A stretch of 64,000 nt of DNA from Bacteroidia bacterium (GTDB lineage Bacteria; Bacteroidota; Bacteroidia; Chitinophagales; Chitinophagaceae), in NCBI GenBank assembly GCA_030427635.1, contig JAUIBA010000004.1, positions 124,001 to 188,000 on the forward strand, written 5' to 3'. Both the position numbers and the translations under genes were made by a program. The notes under the pieces are model-generated. The model made no database searches. It saw only the letters and a program-made list of their open reading frames with translations, and had not been told where the DNA came from. Positions 25,802-32,989 of the stretch are shown here, piece after piece; within the stretch, counting starts at the first letter, position 1, and every line of letters begins with the position of its first letter.

Positions 25802-27007
25802 TTAAAATGGTAAATCGTCAAAACTATCAGGAAGTGTACGGATTATTTCTTCAAGCTCTTCTTTCGTTATCTGCCTTTTAGTAACTTCAATATCCATTTG
25901 ACAATGCAACTCTATTTGCTGCAATATATTCTCCGAAAATAAATTTATTTTGAACTTTACGTTCATTGATGTCTTGGGATACAGCAGCAAAACTGTTTCT
26001 AATACTTTAATTTTGTTTGGTAGTAGCGAAAATTGCTGTGAGCTAAACTCCCACACATTTGATGATGTCTTAGTCAATGTATCTTTAAATAATCTTCTTA
26101 TTTGCAACTCAGTTTCCAAAGGTAAATCCGAATTATATGATCGCCTGTGAATACCCCCACGTTCAGCAGACATATTTTGTATTATTAACTCATCTCCTCC
26201 AATAGATGAGTTTATTGCGAGTTCCACGATTACGTTTCCAAAAATCCTACCAGTGTTGTTTTGAAGCCCCAATAATACCGGAATAACATTTTTGCTATTC
26301 ACATAAGAATGCAACGCATTTTCAAATAGCCAACTACGTTTTTCTGAAACTCGCTTGTCTTTTTTAGCAATATTTTGGATACGTGTATTATCAAATTCAA
26401 CTCGCTCAATACTGATTTTCTCATGAGTACTAAAAAGTAGCTCAGTTTCTCTATTGATAAATGAGAAAGCTATTATTTCTTTTATTGATTCTTTTCTTTC
26501 CTGAAGCTCCCTAATTTTCATTTCAAGTTGCCTTGATATTTTATCCCTGAATTCTACAATAGAATTAAAGTGTTCTACGAGAGCCACTTTATAGATATCT
26601 TCCCTAAACCTGTTTAATGCTTCAAGTTGAGTTAAATTAATTTGAGAAGGATCTTTACCTCGTTTTGAGAAATATAACATTACAGGTTTACCTGCTTTAG
26701 ATACTCGTTTTATCTCTTCTATTGTACCGCTTAAATCTTCGCCTGTAGGAGAGCCTACCTTTGTCCAAAAAAAACCTATTAAAAGATCGCAATCGTCAAC
26801 AATTTGCTTGTTTATTATCTCTTGAGGTCTATTCCCATACGTGGGTGATGAGTGCGTCTCCCATCTGATTGGTAACAGAACAATTTTCTTGCTAAAAGAA
26901 TTTAAATCATTCCAATCTTGAATCACCCTTGCCGCGACTTCTCGTTCTTCATCAACATCGGAAGGGGATGCAATCAATATTCTATATACAGTAGATTCGT
27001 AAGACAT
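25802..27007 (-). CDS. DUF4062 domain protein
   Basis: Cytosolic protein of 401 residues starting at MSYESTVYRILIASPSDVDEER; the track's seven extra codons begin with TTG. Residues about 8-110 are DUF4062 (ILIASPSDVDEEREVA, ETHSSPTYGNRPQEIINKQIV, CDLLIGFFWTKVGSPTGE), a TIR/nucleoside-deoxyribosyltransferase-like fold often found at the N-terminus of NTPase-type defence or signalling proteins. Here there is no NTPase: a helical linker with charged coiled-coil character (EMKIRELQERKESIKEII) leads to a C-terminal region of unknown type. The gene is visibly AT-richer than its neighbours and lies within the tRNA island, pointing to horizontal transfer. A role in phage defence is inference. Confidence 0.85.
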   Translation of the reverse strand: MSYESTVYRILIASPSDVDEEREVAARVIQDWNDLNSFSKKIVLLPIRWETHSSPTYGNRPQEIINKQIVDDCDLLIGFFWTKVGSPTGEDLSGTIEEIKRVSKAGKPVMLYFSKRGKDPSQINLTQLEALNRFREDIYKVALVEHFNSIVEFRDKISRQLEMKIRELQERKESIKEIIAFSFINRETELLFSTHEKISIERVEFDNTRIQNIAKKDKRVSEKRSWLFENALHSYVNSKNVIPVLLGLQNNTGRIFGNVIVELAINSSIGGDELIIQNMSAERGGIHRRSYNSDLPLETELQIRRLFKDTLTKTSSNVWEFSSQQFSLLPNKIKVLETVLLLYPKTSMNVKFKINLFSENILQQIELHCQMDIEVTKRQITKEELEEIIRTLPDSFDDLPF

Positions 27008-27116
27008 GTCCCTTGACTTTATAATCAACTTACAAAATACAAATGATTTATACTTTTCTACTATTAAGTCATTGTGCTAAATTGTAATCTCTAAAAAAAA
27101 TCGAAATTTGTCACCT

Positions 27117-27141
27117 TCTCTCCGCCTTCACCGGCCTAAGC
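27117..27141 (+). repeat. Copy of the tRNA-Ser 3' end (att-like direct repeat)
   Basis: The first 13 bases, TCTCTCCGCCTTC, are identical to tRNA-Ser 3' end plus tail (22706-22718). Over 25 bases the two sites agree at 22. It is preceded by TCGAAATTTGTC (27101-27112), which resembles the tRNA T-loop region and repeats A and B. The gene-free stretch 27008-27444 holds this repeat, an imperfect CCGCCTT / AAGGCGG hairpin behind it, and a truncated GIY-YIG start. Confidence 0.65.
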
Positions 27142-27264
27142 CTTTCAACAAAGGCGGTCAGCTCATCGATTAGCACTTAGCTTATCGAAAAACAAAATTC
27201 ATCAGTCAGGCTTCGGCGAGTCATGTCCACTTTTTTGCTTAGTTCAGCTCGTTATTTAGCTAAT

Positions 27265-27360
27265 ATGGCACACGTCTGTATCCTTGAACTATCAAACAGC
27301 AAACACTATATTGGGAAGGATATAGCATACACCCACTATTCCATAGCTTCATTATATTAG
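27265..27360 (+). pseudogene. Truncated GIY-YIG nuclease gene
   Basis: The 31-codon frame begins MAHVCILELSNSKHYIGKD. It aligns with the start of the intact gene at 22858 (MWYNVYILELSNGKHYVGC) and then loses similarity and stops. It follows the tRNA-tail copy at 27117 in the same order as the intact cassette. It is therefore a decayed second cassette rather than a functional small gene. Confidence 0.6.
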
Positions 27361-27444
27361 CACATTATGTACGCACTAATATATACCTCACATACTACCA
27401 CTTATCTGCATTAAGCAAAACTCATGCAATACACCGCACACACC

Positions 27445-28191
27445 ATGAAGAAAATATTCCCGGCATTGTTGCTGCTGTTCATAGGCATTAACGCTTCTGC
27501 CCAAACGACCGTTACCATCACTAACCGTATCCGCCACAAGCCTAAAAGCCTGTCAGTTATTGAAAAATATCAGTCTCTGAAAAGTGACAAAACAGTAAAG
27601 CATGGCCTATATCAGCGGTTCACCAATAATATGCGACTCCTGGAGTCCGGCTATTATAACCAGGGAAAAAAAGACAGTGTATGGATTCAGTACAATAACT
27701 GGAACCAATTTCCTGAAATAACCGGACAATATAAGAATGATAAAAAGGTAGGTATCTGGACTTATTACAAAGAAAAAGACACGGTAGAGTTCCTGTATGA
27801 TTTTGACAACAATAAAGTATCCGGCATCACATCTGACACGTCTAAAGAATATCAGGTACTCATCGGTACCGACACAGTCAAAACAAAACTTGCACAACCA
27901 CCACTTTACCTGGGAGGAAAAAGTACTATTCAAAAAACACTCGTTGACAATGTCAACTACCCCAATGAAGCACGGGAAAACAATATACAGGGCCGTGTGT
28001 TAGTTGCGTTTACCATCATGCCGGATGGGCAGGCCAGCGCTCCCTGGATAATGAGAGGCATTCATCCCTCAATCGACAAAGAAGCATTAAGAGCGCTGGC
28101 TCACCTCCCTGCCTTGTGGTCTGCTGCCATATATAAGGGGCAGCCCGTCACATCCATTTATGTTGTGCCTGTTATTTTCCATCTGGAATAG
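27445..28191 (+). CDS. TonB C-terminal domain protein with MORN/YwqK-like repeats
   Basis: A 248-residue exported protein. The start is placed at MKKIFPALLLLFIGINASAQ, a good signal peptide; the track's MQYTAHT extension is unlikely. Residues about 40-120 carry YwqK/MORN-like units (HGLYQRFTNNMRLLESGYYN, GQYKNDKKVGIWTYYKEKD). Residues about 165-245 form a TonB C-terminal domain (YPNEARENNIQGRVLVAFTIMPDGQAS, IDKEALRALAHLPALW). There is no N-terminal membrane anchor beyond the cleavable signal, so it is not a classic energy transducer. Similar combinations are frequent and uncharacterised in Bacteroidota. Confidence 0.83.
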   Translation: MKKIFPALLLLFIGINASAQTTVTITNRIRHKPKSLSVIEKYQSLKSDKTVKHGLYQRFTNNMRLLESGYYNQGKKDSVWIQYNNWNQFPEITGQYKNDKKVGIWTYYKEKDTVEFLYDFDNNKVSGITSDTSKEYQVLIGTDTVKTKLAQPPLYLGGKSTIQKTLVDNVNYPNEARENNIQGRVLVAFTIMPDGQASAPWIMRGIHPSIDKEALRALAHLPALWSAAIYKGQPVTSIYVVPVIFHLE

Positions 28192-28336
28192 TAAATGTTG
28201 CCCCGGCACATGACTTTGTAAAAGTGCATGTTGATTTCACTGCTGTAGCTTCATTGCATTACAGATTATGCTATCATTACCCCATGATAGTAAATTATGG
28301 ATACAAGGGTACAATATGCAGTTACGGTCCCTTATA

Positions 28337-29464
28337 TCATCTGTCCAGCACCTTCATTCTGAAAATTTTCCGCTCATTGCCTGCAGATATCGTTACAGAA
28401 TCAGCAAACAGCCTTGCATAGGGTTCATACTGTCCGCTGCTATGCAATGCAGCCACATTTGACTGAAAAACCTCCTTATAATAGTATTTAAACAGCTCAT
28501 CCCCCATTCCCCCTTCATTCAGTAAATAAGACAATGAGGTATTTACCACAGCATTCTCTTCAGCCATATTAAACACACCTACATTTCTGTTTCTTCTTAT
28601 ATCAGATAGCATCTTGTCATGCGGATACAGGTAGTCTATATACCGGTGTATCATTTCATGTATCAGCGTCTCTATAAGACCTTCCTTCATATACAGAGTA
28701 TAGTTTTCATCTGCTGTACTCCTTTTGTATATAGGTCGGCTCCCTTTCGATGTTTCATTACCCAGTATATTCTTCGCATGTATATCTATCACCACTACAT
28801 TACGAAATCTGCTTACATTCCCCGCACCATCCACATCAGGAAAGTAGCCCTCACCCAAAAAGGAAGTATAGGACTTGGCTATATAATCCGGGGTCTCATT
28901 AAACGCTATCCAGTAACACTTATTCATGTTTGAAAACAGTTCCAGCTTTGGCCTGTCGCTGGGATAGCGCTCTGTATCGGTAAACAATCTTTCGAAAGCC
29001 AGCCAATACTTAGCCCTTAGTATCTCCACAGCCCTCGCTGCATAGTAGACATTTTTCTGGCTCTGGATATTATCAGTCTCAGTAGAAAAATAGAAATTAT
29101 CATATCTGTATATGTATAGTTTTTTGTTTATTGATGCCGAGTTATCACTCCTTACCGGATTTGCGCTGAATATCCCTATGTCATTAGGATGCAGATACCC
29201 TACATACTCCAACTTTATTACGTTTATAGGTAGTTCTATATCCCGTATAGCTATTCCCTGGTTATCTGCACTTTTTATCACATACCGTATCTCACTTTCC
29301 ATTGCGGCAGCAGTCATTCCTGTACGCTCTATATCATTCCTGTACTTTATCCAGCGCAGGTCATGTGCCTGTAGCGCCTGCGTGCCGGCATTGAACTCCT
29401 GGGCATGGCATATTTTGGTCAGGCATAATAGTATTATTGTTGCATAGGCTAATCTTCGTTTCAT
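28337..29464 (-). CDS. Exported protein with HEMIH putative zinc site
   Basis: A 375-residue protein with a signal peptide (KRRLAYATIILLCLTKICHAQ). Near residue 265 it reads EGLIETLIHEMIHRYIDYLYP, an HExxH motif in a helix and hence a putative metallopeptidase. Just before it are two conserved-looking strands (NVVVIDIHAKNILGN, SRPIYKRSTADENYTLYM). A candidate third ligand is the Glu of FNMAEENAVVNTSLSYL some 35 residues later, as in gluzincin-like enzymes. No named family was recognised. It starts 16 bases after the stop of the upstream unknown gene, so the two form an operon. Confidence 0.75.
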   Translation of the reverse strand: MKRRLAYATIILLCLTKICHAQEFNAGTQALQAHDLRWIKYRNDIERTGMTAAAMESEIRYVIKSADNQGIAIRDIELPINVIKLEYVGYLHPNDIGIFSANPVRSDNSASINKKLYIYRYDNFYFSTETDNIQSQKNVYYAARAVEILRAKYWLAFERLFTDTERYPSDRPKLELFSNMNKCYWIAFNETPDYIAKSYTSFLGEGYFPDVDGAGNVSRFRNVVVIDIHAKNILGNETSKGSRPIYKRSTADENYTLYMKEGLIETLIHEMIHRYIDYLYPHDKMLSDIRRNRNVGVFNMAEENAVVNTSLSYLLNEGGMGDELFKYYYKEVFQSNVAALHSSGQYEPYARLFADSVTISAGNERKIFRMKVLDR

Positions 29465-29480
29465 AAACTATCTGTATCTG

Positions 29481-30293
29481 TTATGTATTTAAAAAGTCTT
29501 CGGCCTGTTTCTTCTGCTCCCTGGTAGGCTCAGCCTGCTCATCCAGTATCTGAAACCGGGCATATACCGCCTTTATAGTTGATATATTATACCTGTTCTG
29601 ACTATTCTGAATGGCGGTTGCCATTTTGTTTCGCGATACTATGTTCCGCATCGCATATATTATCGCTCGGCTGTCTGTGAATATATCACGCGTGCTATCG
29701 TCCGATATAAATACCTGAAACGGCCGTGGCTGTAATTCTGTCGGGCTATTGGCCATATACTCCTTTATGGTATCTACAGCATCCAGTATCTTCTTATAGT
29801 TTGCAAAGTTGAAGTCTCCGGGTCCTGGCAGTATTGCCAGTATATCCGGCTTATTTATGCCTATTCCGTTTATCTCATACTCTACCCTTGCCATTCCCAG
29901 CTCTGTACTGGCAGCTATTGCACCAAAGTTGAAATTGACGTTCGATTTTATCTCTGATACCTTCAGCACTACCCGCAATCCTGCCCCCCAACGGGTGCCA
30001 TATATTTTGCCTCCTATAGGCACCTCTGATATTTTTTCAGTAAATGCCATCGCCTCATACGATAGCACAAAAGCATTATAGTTACCTCCTATAGTGCCTA
30101 CACCTACCCCCAGGTCGGCAGCTACCTGAATGTTAAATGAGCTTTGCAATACCCGAAACTGCGAAAACGGGTCTGCCCCGGCATCCAGCGGAATTGGTTT
30201 TAAGTCCCTCGCATTTGTATCATACGAGAATGCAGAAAATGCACCGGCATCTGTTAATGTCGGGCTTATCGGGAACCAGCTTAAGTTTGCCAT
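29481..30293 (-). CDS. Unrecognised 270-residue protein, partner of the HEMIH protein
   Basis: No signal peptide and no known domain. The first half alternates beta-like stretches rich in Gly and Ala (LGVGVGTIGGNYNAFVLSYEAMAF, GTRWGAGLRVVLKVSEI, NFNFGAIAASTELGMARVEYEI). The second half is helical and charged, ending REQKKQAEDFLNT. The composition would fit a cytosolic beta-sandwich or shell-like protein rather than an enzyme; no catalytic motif is apparent. It is divergent from the PAS-LuxR regulator with a 199-base shared upstream region, so that regulator may control it. Confidence 0.7.
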   Translation of the reverse strand: MANLSWFPISPTLTDAGAFSAFSYDTNARDLKPIPLDAGADPFSQFRVLQSSFNIQVAADLGVGVGTIGGNYNAFVLSYEAMAFTEKISEVPIGGKIYGTRWGAGLRVVLKVSEIKSNVNFNFGAIAASTELGMARVEYEINGIGINKPDILAILPGPGDFNFANYKKILDAVDTIKEYMANSPTELQPRPFQVFISDDSTRDIFTDSRAIIYAMRNIVSRNKMATAIQNSQNRYNISTIKAVYARFQILDEQAEPTREQKKQAEDFLNT

Positions 30294-30461
30294 AGTGAAT
30301 ATTTTTTATGCCTACTCTGATGCAGATTTTCGGCTACCTCTGTCTTATATTTTGTAGGTGTTTTGCATTGCTTCCTGCATATCCTCTTTGCTCAGAAACA
30401 ACAATATCAAAAGTAGGTTTGTATATCACCGGCATCAACTGCGAAAAGTCGCAGGTTGCAC

Positions 30462-30469
30462 TAAATTTG
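30462..30469 (+). promoter_or_regulatory. Candidate -7 box of the PAS-LuxR gene
   Basis: TAAATTTG fits TANNTTTG and lies 23 bases before the ATG. A short inverted repeat CTGCG-AAAAGT-CGCAG (30439-30454) occupies the expected -33 zone and could be an operator. Confidence 0.4.
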
Positions 30470-30492
30470 TTATCTTGTAAAAAATATCTGAT

Positions 30493-31221
30493 ATGAATAC
30501 CCCAGGAGATTTTTCCCGCTCTATGATATCTGATATCCCGGCTAACCTTGACAGCGAAGAGGCCCGTCATTTCAGAAATACAATAGTCCGCTTTCCTGAA
30601 GAAGCAATTTATATTTACTCATTCCTGCAAAATCGCATGATATATGCCGATGGCTGGTCCGAAATTCTCGGATATGACGACCGTGAAATAAACATGCTCA
30701 CAATTGTCAATATCACCGCCCCGGAATACGCCCCCTTTGCCAACGAACTAAATGACAAAGCGCTCTTGTTCCTGCTTGGTAAAACTGAAAATCTGGAGAA
30801 ATACAGTTTCACTATTGAGCTGAAAAAAATACACCGGCAGGGGCATCATGTCCCGCTCATAGTTCGTGTAGGTGTTTTCAGGGCACAGAATGGTCGGGTC
30901 ACAGAAATAATAGGCCGCAATCAGATAAACCATAGTATCACTCTGGGAAAGGTGATGCGCTATGCGGCCTATGGCCCCGAAAAGTCAGAATTTGAAGAAG
31001 AGCTGAATAAGAATCTGTTTCAGCATTTTGCCATATCCCGTAAGGAAAAAGAAGCCCTTGCACTTGTGGCAAAGGGCTACTCATTCAAAGAAATTGCAGG
31101 AAGGCTGGATATATCACAGTCTGCCGTAGAAAAAAGACTGCTTCCTCTTTATAAGCGATTCGATGTAAAAAGTCTGTCTCACCTGCTTACATTCTCTTAC
31201 GAAAATCATATCCTGCCATAA
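30493..31221 (+). CDS. PAS domain LuxR-type transcriptional regulator
   Basis: A 242-residue cytosolic regulator. Residues about 30-150 form a PAS-like domain (EEAIYIYSFLQNRMIYADGWSEILGY ... YSFTIELKKIHRQGHHVPLIVRVGVF). The C-terminal 60 residues are a LuxR/FixJ helix-turn-helix (ISRKEKEALALVAKGYSFKEIAGRLDISQSAVEKRLLPLYKRF). There is no receiver domain, so it senses directly through PAS; the ligand is unknown. It is divergent from the unknown/HEMIH operon and ends six bases from the end of the convergent membrane ATPase gene, which makes both plausible targets. Confidence 0.85.
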   Translation: MNTPGDFSRSMISDIPANLDSEEARHFRNTIVRFPEEAIYIYSFLQNRMIYADGWSEILGYDDREINMLTIVNITAPEYAPFANELNDKALLFLLGKTENLEKYSFTIELKKIHRQGHHVPLIVRVGVFRAQNGRVTEIIGRNQINHSITLGKVMRYAAYGPEKSEFEEELNKNLFQHFAISRKEKEALALVAKGYSFKEIAGRLDISQSAVEKRLLPLYKRFDVKSLSHLLTFSYENHILP

Positions 31222-31227
31222 GCCACG

Positions 31228-32298
31228 CTATGCTGGCGACAATAACCCTACCGACAAAATATCTTCCCTGCTTACACCCAGGTCTGTGAGCATTTTTTCC
31301 CATGAAGCATAGTTCTCTGCCACACTTCCTGTCTGTTCTCCCATTACCCATACTATCTTTCTGTTGCGCATGGCCTCCATATTTATTGTGCGTACCTCAT
31401 CGGTATCAGTAAGTAGTTTCATGAAGTATGCTGCCGTTACCAGCTCACCATGTCCTGCAGTTCCGGGATTTATATCATCTATCACCAGTAATGCCGATGT
31501 ACGCCATGTCCATAATGATTTTTCCTGCTCCTTAAGCTGATCATCTTTTACTGAAAACATGTCAAATAGCTTCATGCCGGTTGTGTAGCTACATGCCACA
31601 TGTCTGAAACAATGCTCTGTGCCTATACCCACACTCAGGCTTGTCCGGCCACTACCCTTCTCCCCAAAAATCAGCAAATGTTTTTCCTGGCCCTCGTCCT
31701 CCATAAATTTCAGCACCTGTTTCCTGTCCTCCTCGCTTATATTCAGATTCCATTGGCTCAGCCGCATCTGGTACGGATATTTTGCATACTGCAGATACAT
31801 CTTTGTCAGAAACCAATACCTGCAGGGATACACAAGTATGAATAGAACCGCAGCTATTACATATCCCATTAAGGGGATATAGAGAATTAATGCCCCCGAT
31901 GCAAAAGCTCCCAGCCAGAAAAAACACAAGTCCGTAAATGTATCAAATGCAACATTGCCCCATGCCGGCCTGAATACATATGGCTTCTGTGATGGCACAT
32001 ACATAGCTTTAGAGCTCGTTTGCTTTTTTAGTAACAGCGGTCCCAGAAAGTTGTATAACTCAAATGCCAGCCACATAACCGAAATGATAACAGCACTCCA
32101 CAATTCAGGATTGTTAATTGAGCTGTATTTCAACAATAGTTTATGTACAATAAGTGTCGGAATAAAACCAAGAGAGAAATGCCCAAACTGATTAGCCATC
32201 CACGCATAGGTAAGTGTTACACCCCGGTATGAGTCCTTACCTATCAGGTCTTCCTTTAATTGATGTAAAACATCTTTCAGGGTCAAACGTCCTTTCAT
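31228..32298 (-). CDS. Membrane-anchored P-loop ATPase of unknown function
   Basis: A 356-residue protein. The N-terminal ~190 residues contain four or five membrane segments (FSLGFIPTLIVHKLLL, SAVIISVMWLAFELYNFLGPLLL, FFWLGAFASGALILYIPLMGYVIAAVLFILV). The C-terminal ~165 residues form a soluble AAA-like ATPase: Walker A LLIFGEKGSGRTSLSVGIG, Walker B SALLVIDDINPG, and a sensor-1-like strand RKIVWVMGEQTGS. The MANQFGHFSLGF stretch could contribute a polar intramembrane site. The family is not recognised; KAP or STAND NTPases are remote possibilities. Orientation opposite to the PAS-LuxR gene excludes cotranscription. Confidence 0.8.
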   Translation of the reverse strand: MKGRLTLKDVLHQLKEDLIGKDSYRGVTLTYAWMANQFGHFSLGFIPTLIVHKLLLKYSSINNPELWSAVIISVMWLAFELYNFLGPLLLKKQTSSKAMYVPSQKPYVFRPAWGNVAFDTFTDLCFFWLGAFASGALILYIPLMGYVIAAVLFILVYPCRYWFLTKMYLQYAKYPYQMRLSQWNLNISEEDRKQVLKFMEDEGQEKHLLIFGEKGSGRTSLSVGIGTEHCFRHVACSYTTGMKLFDMFSVKDDQLKEQEKSLWTWRTSALLVIDDINPGTAGHGELVTAAYFMKLLTDTDEVRTINMEAMRNRKIVWVMGEQTGSVAENYASWEKMLTDLGVSREDILSVGLLSPA

Positions 32299-32926
32299 AG
32301 TGTCTTTTTTACAATATACAACTTAATTGCACATTGTACATACCCTCCATCACATTATAGCGCTATTGCCCTGTGATGGGATTTCCATAGCGGCATAGCT
32401 ATTCGGGATTCACACTACAATCCAGAGGTAAATGGATGCCGCCATTCATCCCATTATCTTCATCCATATTCTCATCTTAAAAACAGAAATTTCCCCTTAA
32501 TAACACATCCTGCTGCAAACTATTTTACATCATATGCACCATAGCCCATATGCTGCGCACATAACTGCATAACATTATACATCTGCTTTTCTATCCCCGG
32601 CTATGGTGTCATCTTTACACCAGAATACAAAACCTGAAGCCCTATGCATATGAAAGCAAATAGCAACAGCCTGCGACATAACTATATTTTCACTACTCAC
32701 TTCTCTGCTAAGCAAACACTCTCAACAGCTGGTAGCCCTTAAACACATTACATTTTTCACGCGAGCAATTTTTGTGAACTTTTTGCGCAGAAACATAATA
32801 AAACCACCCTCCCCAAATTCACACAAAAACTTAATTATCAATCAATTATGTTAACGAAACAAAATAAATAGCCGAAAGAAAATAAAAACTGCGCACTGAG
32901 CAATTTGCGCCACCATATCAGCAAAG
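32299..32926. other. Gene-free interval of about 630 bases
   Basis: AT-rich sequence without a supported ORF on either strand. It must hold the promoter of the membrane ATPase gene at its left side, but no clear TTTG/TANNTTTG pair was found. A frame of about 30 codons starting near 32644 has no ribosome site or recognisable features. No tRNA or repeat was detected. Confidence 0.5.
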
Positions 32927-32968
32927 AAAAAAGCTACCTTATTGTGTTTGCAATAAGGTAGCTTTTTT
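32927..32968. terminator. Strong terminator downstream of the DUF2723 gene
   Basis: A perfect 18-bp stem (AAAAAAGCTACCTTATTG / CAATAAGGTAGCTTTTTT) with a 6-base loop. On the minus strand the stem ends in a T-run, so it terminates the large glycosyltransferase gene. Confidence 0.9.
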
Positions 32969-32989
32969 CAGGCCCTCAGAGATGCTTTC

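Noticed and set aside
25581-25805. 74-codon ORF in the gap before the DUF4062 gene
   Set aside because: It reads through repeat B (VRKLSPSLRKK), the translated cassette-end repeat, and not a gene.
22625-27420. Possible prophage or integrative element with integrase
   Set aside because: No tyrosine or serine recombinase, transposase or structural phage gene was found in any frame, so only a cassette-like island is claimed.
32644-32742. About 32-codon frame in the gap before the DUF2723 terminator
   Set aside because: No signal peptide, no ribosome-binding site and no similarity; not reported as a gene.
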